Source of the DNA: Girardinichthys multiradiatus
Lineage: Eukaryota; Chordata; Actinopteri; Cyprinodontiformes; Goodeidae
DNA length: 64,000 nucleotides
Reading direction: 5' to 3'
Assembly (NCBI RefSeq): GCF_021462225.1
Contig: NC_061813.1
Coordinates: 17,198,442 to 17,262,441 of the forward strand
The translations under genes were made by a program, and so were the position numbers. Below, piece by piece: positions 48,837 to 62,030 of this stretch (position 1 is the first letter of the stretch; the number at the start of each line of letters is the position of its first letter). The notes below the pieces were generated by a model that saw only the letters and a program-made list of their open reading frames with translations, made no database searches and was not told where the DNA came from.

Positions 48837-50771
48837 CTGCAAATCGCAAATCTCCAACTTTTAGCCCTGCTGTTGGTTTGATTATTGTTTATAGATAGAG
48901 CCGAGAATTAAAGCATGGCCCGCAGGCAGCATAATTATTTACAGCTGAAAACTCATATCATTACCAGCATGCTCCTAATTGCCAGAAGTAATATCAATGT
49001 TAGTTGATTAAGCATTTTTTTTTTCATCTTCAGCCTCCATAATGTGCAGAGATTGTTTTTCCTCAGCATATGGGGTGACGGTTTATCTCAATACAGCTGT
49101 TCATCTGGCTTTGCTTCCATTTTCTTCCCCTACTGTTCACTGCAAAACACGAAATCTTCAGAGGGTAGCAATCAATCGCTTCAGTATTAGTTGTTCACTC
49201 ACAAGGTCAGTGAAAACACAAGAATTATTCTTAATAGTTAAAAAAAATACTGATCTCCATTAACATTCTCTCTAAACAAATGGGCTCACAGCAGTAACTG
49301 CACACTCATGGTGATATCAGAGCCACTGAGAAATATGTGAAGCTAACTTATTTCACTGTCAAATGATTAGTTAAATCAAGTGTTTATTTGGCCGGGGTCC
49401 CTCTCCCTCCGCTATGGATTTGACAAAATATGTCATCTTGTGTTTAAAGCAACAAGAAAAATTAGGCTATTAATAACATGACCCATGAAGGAAAAAAAAA
49501 CATACAAAGCCTTGAAAGCTACTTTATTATTCACATGTAGATCACTCAAACATCATTGAAGCTTTGTAGAATTAAAAAAACTAATATCTTGGGTCTGAGC
49601 ATAAAAAGTTGTAATAATTTTGATGATGTTGGTTTATGTTGAATTTTTTATTTTATTTTCAAAAAGGCAGCTGTCAAATAACACTGTAATTTTGTTTGCA
49701 ATTGATCTGACCCACATACAGAGAACAGAATATGTAAAGGATGTTTATTGTGACAAAGATTATCAGGAACGTAACGGATGATTCTCCAACTGTATGGGAA
49801 GAAGGGAAGAGCAATGGTGAAAAATAGGGAACTGAATAATGTCGAACAAGGAACAAGGAATTAATGCAAACAAGAGACCTGCTTCCTTAATAGGTATGGT
49901 CAGGTCGCCATGGGAAGAGGTATTCAGGATCAAGGTTTGTAGAAGTTTCTTTAGGTGCTATTCTGTGTGAGCTCGGAGCAAACAGGAATGAGTTCGGTGT
50001 GCAGATGTTTACGATGGAGGGTGGTGTTAGGATTATGAATCTGAGAATATTATTAAATATTTAATATTAATATTTTATCAAATAATAATCAAATAATATT
50101 TTGGTCTGTTAAGGGTTGTCCTGTGAATACCAGCCCAGTAAGGTGATGGTATTAGGGCAAAATAGGAAGGTGTGAGACGAGCTCTGACATTATTGAACAG
50201 CAAAAACTCTGCACACACATGGAATGAATTCACACAATTTCTTAAAATACAAGAATTTATTAACAAAAATAAGTCAACTCAAAGTCAAACATATTTCAAT
50301 CAACAAACTCTTTACTATGCTAAAACAATCCAACTAAACTACCAAGCAGAATTAAAGAATAACGAAGACTAATGGGCTATGTACAATATAAACAAGTTGA
50401 TTAAAGATGATTGAAAATCATGACCAAAAGAGTGATGCAACATTACCATGCAATGTTTATGTTTGAGAACCAAGGATTATCTTGAAGAATCTGGAAGTGA
50501 AGTTAAGTTAGTCTTGGAACTAACTTAGACAACTCTTCACAATGCAAGATCATAAAATATTATTTTAATAAAATAATGTTTTAAGAATGATCTGCTGAAT
50601 AAAACCAACCTTCTGGATGACTAATTCTCAACGGGGTCTCATTAGCTGTCTTTATTTATTAAAATAATTATTAAAGAAATATTGTTAAAGGAAATGGTAA
50701 AATATTTAAGGGAATATTTTGGAAAAGAGCCAAATCTTTCTGGAGAAATGGGGCTTAATGGTGTTTACTTA

Positions 50772-51403
50772 CAGGGGTTGGACAATGAAACTGAAACACC
50801 TGGTTTTAGACCACAATAATTTATTAGTATGGTGTAGGGCCTCCTTTTGCGGCCAATACAGCATCAATTTGTCTTGGGAATGACATATACAAGTCCTGCA
50901 CAGTGGTCAGAGGGATTTTAATCAATTTTTCTTGCAGGATAGTGGCCAGGTCACTACGTGATACTGGTGGAGGAAAATGTTTCCTGACTCGCTCCTCCAA
51001 AACACCCCAAAGTGGCTCAATAATATTTAGATCTGGTGACTGTGCAGGCCATGGGAGATGTTCAACTTCACTTTCATGTTCATCAAACCAATCTTTCACC
51101 AGTCTTGCTGTGTGTATTGGTGCGTTGTCATCCTGATACACGCCACCACCTTCAGGATACAATGTTTGAACCATTGGATGCACATGGTCCTCAAGAATGG
51201 TTCGGTAGTCCTTGGCAGTGACGCGCCCATCTAGCACAAGTATTGGGCCAAGGGAATGCCATGATATGGCAGCCTAAACCATCACTGATCCACCCCCATG
51301 CTTCACTCCGGGCATGCAACAGTCTGGGTGGTACGCTTCTTTGGGGCTTCTCCACACCGTAACTCTCCCGGATGTGGGGAAAACAGTAAAGGTGGATTCA
51401 TCA
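50772..51403 (-). mobile_element. truncated Tc1-like element of a different lineage
   Basis: The right terminus starts after TA at 50770-50771 with CAGGGGTTGGACAATGAAAC, a known fish Tc1 end unlike that of the four copies above. Sequence corresponding to the 5' part of the transposase and the other terminus is absent: homology stops at about 51403, in the 'DEST' region around the first catalytic Asp. Confidence 0.88.
50824..51400 (-). pseudogene. C-terminal transposase remnant with nonsense codon
   Basis: Minus-strand frame of a Tc1 transposase carrying QDDNAPIHTA (second catalytic Asp) and SPDLNIIEPLWG (catalytic Glu). The last 137 codons (51237-50824) are uninterrupted; upstream, the Trp of the VMVWAA motif is a TAG at 51276-51274. 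The N-terminal DNA-binding domains are missing, so it is dead. Confidence 0.88.
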
Positions 51404-53039
51404 CATCACATTATTTACTGGATTGAAAACTAAACCTTTCTGGTTAAATATTATTTGGCAGCAAGCATGTGTCCTTACCTGTTAGCAGTTGAAGCTAACA
51501 AAGGAAGCTGATAGCTTAGCTCCAGAATCAAAACACACACCTTTAAAAATAAAAGGGTTAAAATGCATAAGCACGGACGGTGCGTTATGATCAATCTTCT
51601 GTTTCAAGTAAAGTTTGTCTTAACTTTAAAAACATACAAACAAAGAACACACCCTAAGCACGTGTGCTGCAGATATTCTACTAGCACCAAGATAGCTGAG
51701 TTCTACACAAACAAAACCAAACTTCATAAAATGAAAAACATTTAGATAATTTCAATCTAAATCACTTCTATATTATTCTGCCCAAACACTTAACCTCATG
51801 AACTGTGGTGAGGAACGTTGTCCAAGGCAGCGAAGTTTGAAGAAATGTCCACAGTCTTTAAACGGTTAGCTACAGCTAATCTCCTTAGCTGTGGGGAGTG
51901 GCGGCTGTTCTGTCGGCCGGCCAAACTGCACATTACCGTAACTACGGTGATGCGGATCCTGTTGTCCTTCTCTCAGGCAGGGAAAACCGTTTCACTCAGC
52001 TAGTAGAGACAGCGTCTCTACTGGGGACTTCTCTGGGACAGTTTGCTTCTGCAGGCCTCAGAGAGAAAGTAAGCAATGCTTATACCTTAATTTACCCCTT
52101 TTTATGAATGAGTACCGGATTCTTTCAACAGTAATTCATCAGTACTTAACTTGTGCATACGATCGATGATCGTATGACACCCTTGGATCCAGTTGAAGAG
52201 TTTATGTCTGTTTGCCAGCAAAGAGACATTAGCACGCTGCCTATCCGATCCCGGTCCCGCAAAGAGAAACAGTGGAAGAGATCGGACTATTGGAAAGGAG
52301 GGTGCTTTTATACAGCCAGTGGCATCATGGGAAGTCCGCTGCTACCCCCATTCCTCAGTTCCTGGAAGTAGGTTAATGCAATTTATTTTGGAAGTTCCAG
52401 GAAAGTCTGTACTGGCCTTTCATGTTGTAACCATGGATGTGGGTCCCAACAGTGGACAGGGTACGCTTGTGACTTGGTCCAGGAGGCCAAGGTAGCATGA
52501 AACTGCCAGCTAGGTGCGAATCCAAATGAAGACAGTAGATAGGAAATTAAATCCTTAGAACTTAGATAGCCTTGATCATCCAAAAAGACTTCCAGACACA
52601 TAGTCAGTATTCAGTGACATAAATCCAGGGTTTAGGTTTACTTAGCCTGCAAAGGAGCATAAACAAAGTTACACGAGGTCGAAGAACCAAGCATAGATTT
52701 AGTGGTTGGCTTGAGCTTCTTACCAATGAGGGCAAAACACTCTGGCATCGAAGTGTTGGCAGCCTCCTGCTTAAGTACACCTCAAAGTAATCAGAAGAAT
52801 AAGTTGCAACTGTCATCCAGCACACCTGAGAACTCCAGCACCGTCTGAAAACACTGAACACATGTAGCAAGCACAAAACACAAACACAACCCAGATCCTG
52901 ACAAACACTTTGTTCCATAAGTACGTATGGATGTAGCGATACATCAGGTCACAGGACAAGATTACAAACTGTCTCTGATTTATTAGAATAAGAAAAGGCT
53001 TCGGCAATCTTATGGAGGAAAAACACATTTCTGTCATGT

Positions 53040-53590
53040 TTGCTGGTTTGTGAAGGATGCAAGTGCAGATGGCAGACTTGTGGGACTGAATAAAACTTTA
53101 ATAATAAAATGAAGAGAAATTACAGGGGGAACATGTCATGAAATAACGGCAGAAATACGGGCAGTCAAAAGAGAAACAGTGTAAATGGAAGATTAACCAA
53201 AGAATCCGGCAATGAACAATGAGAAATCAGGGTTAAATATTGAGAAAGGGGTGGAAGATGACAAAGGAACCAAATTAGCTAATCAGAGGAAATGTGGAGC
53301 AGCCAGGGTTGAGTACAAGCAGGGAAGCTGAGGGAGGGAGACCAATTAACACGAATGGAGCTACGCTTAGATACAAAGAAATGATACAACCAAGGGTAAG
53401 TCTAACAGCAATAATTCCAAATCAACAAGGAATAGAACACAAGAATAAATGAATGAATGAACAAATGAATGAATAAATGAACGAATGGAATAACTAAAAT
53501 GGCGACACCTTAGAGAACATAAACAACAGGGTAATGAAGAAAACAGGCACACAAAAGAAACCCAAAAACCCAAGCACTTAAGGAACATTA
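53040..53590. repeat. interspersed repeat with GAAT-type simple repeat
   Basis: Starts in sequence that looks like a dispersed fish repeat ('GACTGAATAAAACTTTAATA') and includes an imperfect GAAT/AATG tetranucleotide run at about 53445-53490. Family not assigned. Confidence 0.35.
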
Positions 53591-54480
53591 AATTTTTTGG
53601 GTTTTCTCAGAGTAAAGGCTTAACCAACCAAAATGTGTTTAAGAAAATCTATAATTTTTAGAATACCTTAGTAAATGTTTGACTGGTCCACATGCAGTAT
53701 TTCGATACTTGTATAATTTTTAGTTAGTCCCCATGCCATTAAAATAATTGAAAATATTCCATTTTTGTGTTTCACCAATCAGAGTGGAAGTTTCGTGAAT
53801 CTCCCATGTGTATTCACTGTTGCAACAAGCTTGTTCCGGACAAAGGTTTGCTGCAAAGTCACTTGATGCAGTTGGCTAGGATTCCTCAAATAGAAATCTT
53901 TTTGCCACACTAAACTGAACTTGACTGGGTTGTAATAAAACTAGGATCAAACTGAAATGTAGGTAAAACTGAATGTTAATGGGATTGGATTCATTTGTTT
54001 ACGTATTTATTTTATATAAACTGGATCCGTTTGTCTTTAAAATTCTCCTGAGATGACATTTCCTGAATTGTTGCTATAGAAATAAACTGATTTGAATCGT
54101 TTTAAAGAATTTCTATCTAGTTCATAAATGATCCATTCAAGTATATTAGATTTTGAATTACTTCCTTTTTTATTTTAAAATAAAAGCTTTGTAACAAAAT
54201 GGAGAGACGTTTCAAGTCCTCGCCTTCATATCTGTGACTAATAATAAAGGCTTCCACTTACTTCACATGCTGGATAGCTCTTCGCAAGGCAGACTTCACT
54301 TTGATTAGACACCTTTTTAAAAATTGCAAAGATTATACACACTTTGCTTTTTGTCTTGTTATCAAAACCCTCATCAATAAACAAAATCAGACTATCTACT
54401 TACTTCAGAATGAACTTTATGAATCAGGACATCACTTTAGAAAGTATATTTTAGTATGGCAGTGAAATCTTGTGTGAGAG

Positions 54481-54565
54481 ACAGGCCATTTGACTAGGGT
54501 ACACCCCACCTCTAGCCTTCACCAATAACCCTGAACAGGAAAATACAAAAATGGAAGGTGGATGA
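54481..54565 (+). mobile_element. possible L2-type tail remnant
   Basis: 'GGGTACACCCCACCTCTAGC' followed by 'AATGGAAGGTGGA' resembles a decayed version of the 42283-42409 tail. Confidence 0.35.
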
Positions 54566-55761
54566 AATGTTAGTTTAATTTTGTCAAAAAGTGTATGTAT
54601 CTACTTGTCAGTCAATGTTGTTTCTGGATTCTTTTTGCTTTGGTTTCTCCTTGACACAGAGTTTGTAATGCCTCATAACCGAGGGCATGAGTGGCGTTTT
54701 TTAAAAAGAGTCTGTGTGTGAAGCCTCAGTTTTCCTTTCATCATACTTGGGAACAGATGTTGTAGAAATAAACTTGTGATACGGAAAAAGAGGAGGAAAG
54801 TCATTGGAGGGACAGTTAAAAGTTTGCATGATTTCATCAGAATCTGTCATACATTGAAGAGAAAACTAACATTACCCCAAATTATTGTGTTTACAAAGAA
54901 TTTCATCATTGGATCTCATGCTTCCACAGTTAAAATTGTGCAGCAAAGTGGAATAATTGTTAAAAGGGCAATGCAAATAGTGATTAAAAGGTGGCCTTGG
55001 GTCATCATTATGACATGATTTCAGAGAAAGTGAGAGCAAGGGGAAGTGTTTGAGAAACATCTTCCTGACCAACGAGAACTCTTTTGCATGCCACTGACTC
55101 TTCATGACAAAGCCTTTTTATGTGCTTTTTGACAGGCAGTGAGTCTTCTTGGTTGATGAGCATGCTGACTGAAAGTTCAGGCATGAAATGCTTGGGGAAA
55201 TCAGACAATTGTTGAAATTAAACTTGATGCTATAAATGCATTTGCTTTCTTTCATTTAGTGTGAGACAGAGTGATGTTATTATGTGATAAAGGTCTTATC
55301 AACGTTTTTAAAGAACAAGAGACCAGAGGGAGTGCTGTGTTGTGATATAATATAGGTCAAAGTCCAGACATATCAAGTTCAATGACTGTGATATCTGTAC
55401 CTTGATGACAAATTATACCCAAGCAACATCAACATTTTATGTAATTTTTGTGATAAGAAAAAAACATCTGCAACTAAACCAAATTAACTAATTACATGAT
55501 ATATCAACTTAATTTACCTTTTAGCAGGCTCCCTAAACGAGAAGTAAAAGCTTTTTCTCTAAAAAAACAACAGTCGACATGACATTTATTGTCACGTTAC
55601 CAGGTCCTAAGTCTGACCAAATCTACATTAAAATACTTCTAAGCTCTTGGTTTAATTTTTCTTCATGGAAATTTATGTGAAAAAAGATACATAAATTAAC
55701 AAATAAATGCATGTTAGATAAGTAAGGTGTTCATATGCTAAACTTTGCCTTGATTTATTTT

Positions 55762-55803
55762 ACTACTTTCTAATATATATATATATATATATTAGAAAGT
55801 AGT
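55762..55803. repeat. perfect 42-bp palindrome
   Basis: ACTACTTTCTAATATATATAT is followed immediately by its exact reverse complement, a 21-bp arm with no spacer. Half of it is an AT dinucleotide run; the 11-bp outer parts are unique sequence. Confidence 0.9.
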
Positions 55804-57041
55804 TCTTTGAAAAACAAATTACCAGTATTTAATCTTCAAACTAGCAGATAACTTGTGAGGTCATGGAAAAAGAACATTTTGTCAGACTTGAAAGAAAGTG
55901 AGTCCAATAAAAACATTTCTGGATGGACACCAAAACAAATTCCTTGTATGTCCAAAAACGTATTTGGCAATAAAGCTTTTCTGATTCTGATTCTTTTTAC
56001 ACTTGCCTTTCAGGGCTTCCGTAGTCTTATAGTGGTGGTTGGATGGGGTTCAATGTAAGGTTGCAGCTCCTGTAATGCCAAGAAGACTGATGGAAGCCCT
56101 TCCCAATAGATGGTCAAATGCTTTTTTCCAAGTATAGTTGGAGTAAGTTGTCTAACTGAACTATTGCCCAAAATTATGTTTGCCAGACCTTTCATACTTT
56201 GGTTTTGCATAATTAAAGTTGGAAATTAATGAATAGATGTTTTGTTGTATGTTTCCTAAACAAAAATAAACTAACTAACTAAGCTTTTACAAAATATCAG
56301 CTGAAAAGCAATGGGTTATATAATGAGATTACATATTTACTGTGGACATAATTACTGTAGACAGAACAAATTGTACCAATTCAAATCAGATTCATTGAGA
56401 AAGCAGCATCTTCAGGACCAGTGCATCTGCATTGTACATGAGTCATAACAGTTTCATGTAAAAATAAAAATAAAAAATGACAAAAAAAAACTACTATTGC
56501 TTACTTTGTTTTGATAAGCAAAGATACATTCAGTTGGGATACGAGAGTACCAGGAAATAGTCTAAAGGAACCTCATGGTAAAACAACAGCTGATTGCTAG
56601 AATGAGCTTAGCTATGATCTCAAGGGTTTGTAGCTAACCCAGATTGCTGTCGAAACATGTTGGCAAATCTTTGAAATGTAAATGTGCAGTGACCAGCTCC
56701 ATTCAACTTTGCTTCAGTGGATATGCAACACTGACCCTTGAGGCAGTAGCAAACTCATTAGGGTATTGATAGACTTTGTGTCCTCTGCTTTTACCTTTTA
56801 AGTTTTTTAAGGGGTATAATGTTCACACTGTGAGTTTAACCCAGATCCTGTTTGAACTTTTAATGATCTATTTTCTACAGTTAATGATTCAGTACTCAGT
56901 TTACTACTGTGTGTTTGCACTGATTAACACCTAAGCCAAGCAAGGACACCACTAGACTTAGAAAATAAATCAGGAAAAACTGTACCCCTGTCATTACTCA
57001 ACTTAGTGGATGTGGAAAACAATAAGGACGTCTTTATTATG

Positions 57042-57882
<841 letters not shown>

Positions 57883-57891
57883 ATATATATA

Positions 57892-58190
57892 TACAATACA
57901 GACCAAACGTTTGGACACACTCATTTCAGGTGACTACCTCTTGAAGCTCATCAACAGAATGCCAAGAGTGTGCAGAGCAGTAATCAAAGCAAAAGGTGGC
58001 TACTTTGAAGAACCTAGAATATAAGACATATTTTGTTGTTTCATACTTTTTTGTTCAGTATATAATTCCACATGTGTTAATTCATAGTTTTGATGCCTTC
58101 AGTGTGAAGCTACAATATTCATAGTCATGAAAATAAAGAAAACTATTTGAATGAGAAGGTGTCTTGTCTCCAAACATGGTCTGTACTGTA
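57892..58190. mobile_element. Tc1/mariner-type MITE
   Basis: About 299 bp with inverted ends TACAATACAGACCAAACGTT / TACAGTACAGACCATGTTTG. Its interior ('TGACTACCTCTTGAAGCTCA', 'AAAGGTGGCTACTTTGAAGA') matches an abundant fish Tc1-like family whose transposase has been deleted here. It ends at TA, directly beside the TA of Tc1 copy 3. Confidence 0.75.
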
Positions 58191-58522
58191 TATACTGGTC
58201 CTTCTCAAAATATTAGCATATTGTGATAAAGTTAATTATTTTCCATAATGTCATGATGAAAATTTAACATTCATATATTTTAGATTCATTGCACACTAAC
58301 TGAAATATTTCAGGTCTTTTATTGTCTTAATACGGATGATTTTGGCAAACAGCTCATGAAAACCCAAAATTCCTATCTCACAAAATTAGCATATCATTAA
58401 AAGGGTCTCTAAACGAGCTATGAACCTAATCATCTAAATCAATGAGTTAACTCTAAATACCTGCAAAAGATTCCTGAGGCCTTTAAAACTCCCAGCCTGG
58501 TTCATCACTCAAAACCCCAATC

Positions 58523-59527
58523 ATTGGTAAGACTGCCGACCTGACTGCTGTCCAGAAGGCCACTATTGACACCCTCAAGCAAGAGGGTAAGACACAGAAA
58601 GAAATTTCTGAACGAATAGGCTGTTCCCAGAGTGCTGTATCAAGGCACCTCAGTGGGAAGTCTGTGGGAAGGAAAAAGTGTGGCAGAAAACGCTGCACAA
58701 CGAGAAGAGGTGACAGGACCCTGAGGAAGATTGTGGAGAAGGGCCGATTCCAGACCTTGGGGGACCTGCGGAAGCAGTGTACTGAGTCTGGAGTAGAAAC
58801 ATCCAGAGCCACCGTGCACAGGCCAGTGCAGGAAATGGGCTACAGGTGCCGCATTCCCCAGGTCAAGCCACTTTTGAACCAGAAACAGCGGCAGAAGCGC
58901 CTGACCTGGGCAACAGAGAAGCAGCACTGGACTGTTGCCCAGTGGTCCAAAGTACTTTTTTCGGATGAAAGCAAATTCTGCATGTCATTCGGAAATCAAG
59001 GTGCCAGAGTCTGGAGGAAGACTGGGGAGAAGGAAATGCCAAAATGCCAGAAGTCCAGTGTCAAGTACCCACAGTCAGTGATGGTCTGGGGTGCCGTGTC
59101 AGTTGCTGGTGTTGGTCCACTGTGTTTTATCAAGGGCAGGGTCAATGCAGCTAGCTATCAGGAGATTTTGGCGCACTTCATGCTTCCATCTGCTGAAAAG
59201 CTTTATGGAGAGGAAGATTTCATTTTTCAGCATGACCTGGCACCTGCTCACAGTGCCAAAACCACTGGTAAATGGTTTACTGACCATGGTATCACTGTGC
59301 TCAATTGGCCTGCCAACTCTCCTGACCTGAACCCCATAGAGAATCTGTGGAATATTGTGAAGAGAACGTTGAGAGACTCAAGACCCAACACTCTGGAGGA
59401 GCTAAAGGCCGCTATCGAAGCATCCCGGGCCTCCATAAGACCTCAGCAGTGCCACAGGTTGATTGCCTCCATGCCATGCCGCATTGAAGCAGTCATTTCT
59501 GCAAAAGGATTCCCGACCAAGTATTGA
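58523..59527 (+). pseudogene. Tc1-like transposase (copy 3), start codon lost
   Basis: The full 1,005-bp frame is open and keeps the DD34E triad, but the initiator is ATT at 58523-58525 where the other copies have ATG, a single-base loss of the start. The next in-frame ATG lies well inside the DNA-binding region, so translation from it would lack the first helix-turn-helix. It also has R101P in the second DNA-binding unit. The copy is therefore probably non-autonomous but may still be mobilised in trans. Confidence 0.9.
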
Positions 59528-59537
59528 GTGCATAACT

Positions 59538-59654
59538 CGTTCGTTCGTTCGTCGTCTTCCGCTTATCCAGGACCGGGTCGCGGGGGCAGCAGACTCAGCA
59601 GAGACGCCCAGACGTCCCTCTCTCCAGACACCTCCTCCAGCTCCTCCAGGGGGA
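59538..59654 (-). mobile_element. 3' tail of an RTE/Rex3-like non-LTR retrotransposon inserted in Tc1 copy 3
   Basis: Inserted between two copies of GAGTGCATAACT (59526-59537 and 59655-59666), a perfect 12-bp target duplication. Read on the minus strand it ends with GGATAAGCGGAAGACGACGAAC and a short GAAC repeat tail, as fish RTE/Rex3-type elements do, so it is a severely 5'-truncated retrotransposition. It begins 10 bp after the transposase stop codon and must post-date the Tc1 insertion. Confidence 0.85.
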
Positions 59655-59935
59655 GAGTGCATAACTGTACATGATTATTTGAAGGTTGATGTTTTTTGTA
59701 TTAAAAACACTTTTCTTTTATTGGTTGGATGAAATATGCTAATTTTGTGAGATAGTAATTTTGGGTTTTCATGAGCTGTATGCCACAATCATCCGTATTA
59801 AGACAATAAAAGACCTGAAATATTTCAGTTAGTGTGCAATGAATCTAAAATATATGAATGTTAAATTTTCATCATTACATTATGGAAAATAATGAACTTT
59901 ATCACAATATGCTAATATTATGAGAAGGACCTGTA

Positions 59936-60395
59936 TAGCCACCCTTTTCCAGTCAAGAACCATGGCCTCGGACTTGGAGGAGTTGATCTTCATCCCAGCC
60001 GCTTCACATTCGGCTGCGATCCGCCCTAGTGCATTCTGTAGGTCTTGGCTAGAGGGGGCCAGCAGGACCACGTCATCTGCAAAGAGAAGAGACATAATCC
60101 ACTAGTCTCCTAACCAGACCCCCTGCGACCCTTGGCTGCACCTAGAAATCCTGTCCATAGGCCTTACCAGGGAGGCTGAGGAGTGTGATCCCCCTATAGT
60201 TGGAGCACACCCTCTGGTTACACTTTATATGATGGGGAACCACCACCCTGGTCTGCCAGTCCAGAGGCACTGTCCCCGACCGCCATGCAATGTTGAAGAG
60301 GGGTGTCAACCATGACAACTCCACAACATCCAAAGATTTGAGGTACTCAGGGCAGATCTCATCTACCCCCAAAGCCCTGCCACCATGGAGCTTTT
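59936..60395 (-). pseudogene. RTE/Rex3-like reverse transcriptase relic
   Basis: Two minus-strand blocks. 60395-60142 encodes LTPLFNIAWRSGTVPLDWQT and NYRGITLLSLPGKAYG, and 60095-59940 encodes SLLFADDVVLLAPS, the catalytic FADD motif of non-LTR reverse transcriptases. The sequence normally between them is missing and the frame is broken, so it is an internally deleted fossil. It ends abruptly at the right terminus of Tc1 copy 3, and nothing matching its continuation was seen on the other side. Confidence 0.85.
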
Positions 60396-62026
60396 TTTGT
60401 TTATTAATTATAAAATTCTAAACATATAAGATGTGTCATCATTGTTTTTATTCAGTGGAGCCATTTCATGTTTCACAAATAAGTGATGTAGGCTGATCTT
60501 AGCAGGTTGTGTCTCCATGCTGTTTGGCAAGTTTGTGCCGCTTTGCTTGATAAGATACAGTATTGGTTAAACAGTGGTAATTTTATCTACATAATTACCA
60601 GAAGGAAGACATCATTTAATCTGCTTTTGTGTTTTGATTTATTTTTTGATAATGCCACTGCTGTAATCTACCATCCTTTCTACCAAGAAAATTTTGGAGT
60701 AGCAGAGTAATGTAAACAATGAAGTTTCTTTGATAATAGTTTTTCAGTGGATTTTGTTATTAAACCTATATTTTCGTTTCTTACCAATTAATTTGTTGGT
60801 AAGTTGGTAAGTTCAGGTGTGTTTGTATTGTGTTATTTGAAAAAGAACTAGTAAAGTACAAAGGAATTTTCAGTAAACATTACTAAACGGCAAGTATGAC
60901 TCATAATTTGTGCTGTATATATAATGCACTATTTGAGGGTTCAGACCCAAAACATATTGAATTGGGATTTTAAACACTATGTCCTCCAAAGCCTGACAAT
61001 CCTCAGACTGTGTTTGGTTTGCAGTGGGATAATCTCCATTAATAGTTACTTTGTCAATGTTGTTTGACCAAAGATTAAAAGTGGATAAAAAGCCTGAGTC
61101 AATATTGAAGCTGTTGAGTTATGTTCTCAGAGTAGCTCAGGATACCTTTTCTTTTGCCGGCAAATTATTTTGCACTTTAGCTCAAAGCTTACAGGTACGA
61201 GTGTTGTTTACATTAACGATGACTAAATAATTTAATTGACACCCTTTTTTTCATGAAGATAACGACAATGATGAGCTAAACTTGTTTCTTTTATGACTAC
61301 AAAATTATGAGACATATGTGAGTTTTCCAAAATGGTAGTGGGTGGTTTGTCAGACTCAAAATGCATGGCATTTCTCCCTATTGTGCATGTAATCTGTCAG
61401 TCAAAAGCTAAAAGGTATCAGCAATGCTACTCCATCCTATCCCTGTTTGGTCACGCCCACCACGACCATGTTTATTAATTCACTAATGCACCACGGCATG
61501 TTCTACGAAGGAGCTTGGTGGTTAGAAACCATGAAGGGGTCTATGGACAGACATTACATATGATCCATCCGAAAAAAAAAAAAAAAAAAAAATGTATTGT
61601 AGAAAGAGACAGCTGTAAATTTGGCCAAAAACTAGGTGGGAAAATACCACAAATCTTAAGCAGCACCTCAAGGCTCAAAACCCTTGCTATTCTTTCAAAG
61701 GTAAGTTAAACATAACAGTACAGATACATAATAATTTTGGCCAGTGCTCATTAAAGAAATATCAGAGGGCTTAAGCACAAGGCGGGTGCCAGTTATGTAA
61801 TTAATAAGCTTTCAAAATGTTTTTACAATAAAATACAAACACAAAAACGTATTCACTTACAAAGAATTAATTGAACTGTTTAAGCAAACTATTTCACCAT
61901 AACTCAGCGAAAAAGGATCCACCGTAAGACTTTGGACTCTAAAACAGAGAAAACAAATCAGTAGCAGAATTAGTTATGGAATTTCATAATGTCTTCCAGC
62001 TGAATTAAACTGGAATTCACCCGCTC
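60396..62026. other. intergenic or intronic DNA without recognised features
   Basis: AT-rich, with a poly-A run at 61574-61592. No splice-flanked open frame or repeat family recognised. Confidence 0.5.
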
Positions 62027-62030
62027 TTAA

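Larger units (their letters stand above)
43181..50025. other. 5' flank or first intron of ofcc1
   Basis: Besides the two Tc1-like relics and the weak exon candidates at 46203 and 48801, nothing coding was seen. 47830-48470 has sustained balanced composition and looks conserved rather than repetitive. Confidence 0.5.
50026..52380. mobile_element. LTR-like interspersed unit, interrupted by a Tc1 fragment
   Basis: Starts TGTTAGGATTATGAATCTGA and shares layout and several short matches ('TTGGTCTGT', 'CAGCCCA..A.GG.G.TGGTATTAG') with 63133-63255. The right limit is a guess. The portion after 51800 is markedly GC-richer. No gag or pol frame was found, so it may be a long solo LTR or a non-coding repeat. 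Confidence 0.3.
58195..59933 (+). mobile_element. Tc1/mariner-like transposon, copy 3 (with inserted retrotransposon tail)
   Basis: Flanked by TA at 58193-58194 and 59934-59935. Length is 1,739 bp because 117 bp of foreign sequence plus a 12-bp duplication lie in the region 3' of the transposase. The left terminus has one change (CTGGTCC for CAGGTCC). The left flank abuts a MITE and the right flank abuts an RTE/Rex3-like relic. Confidence 0.95.

Noticed and set aside
54776..55018. 80-residue Lys-rich plus-strand frame
   Set aside because: Resembles transposase-like basic sequence only vaguely; no motif, termini or splice sites.
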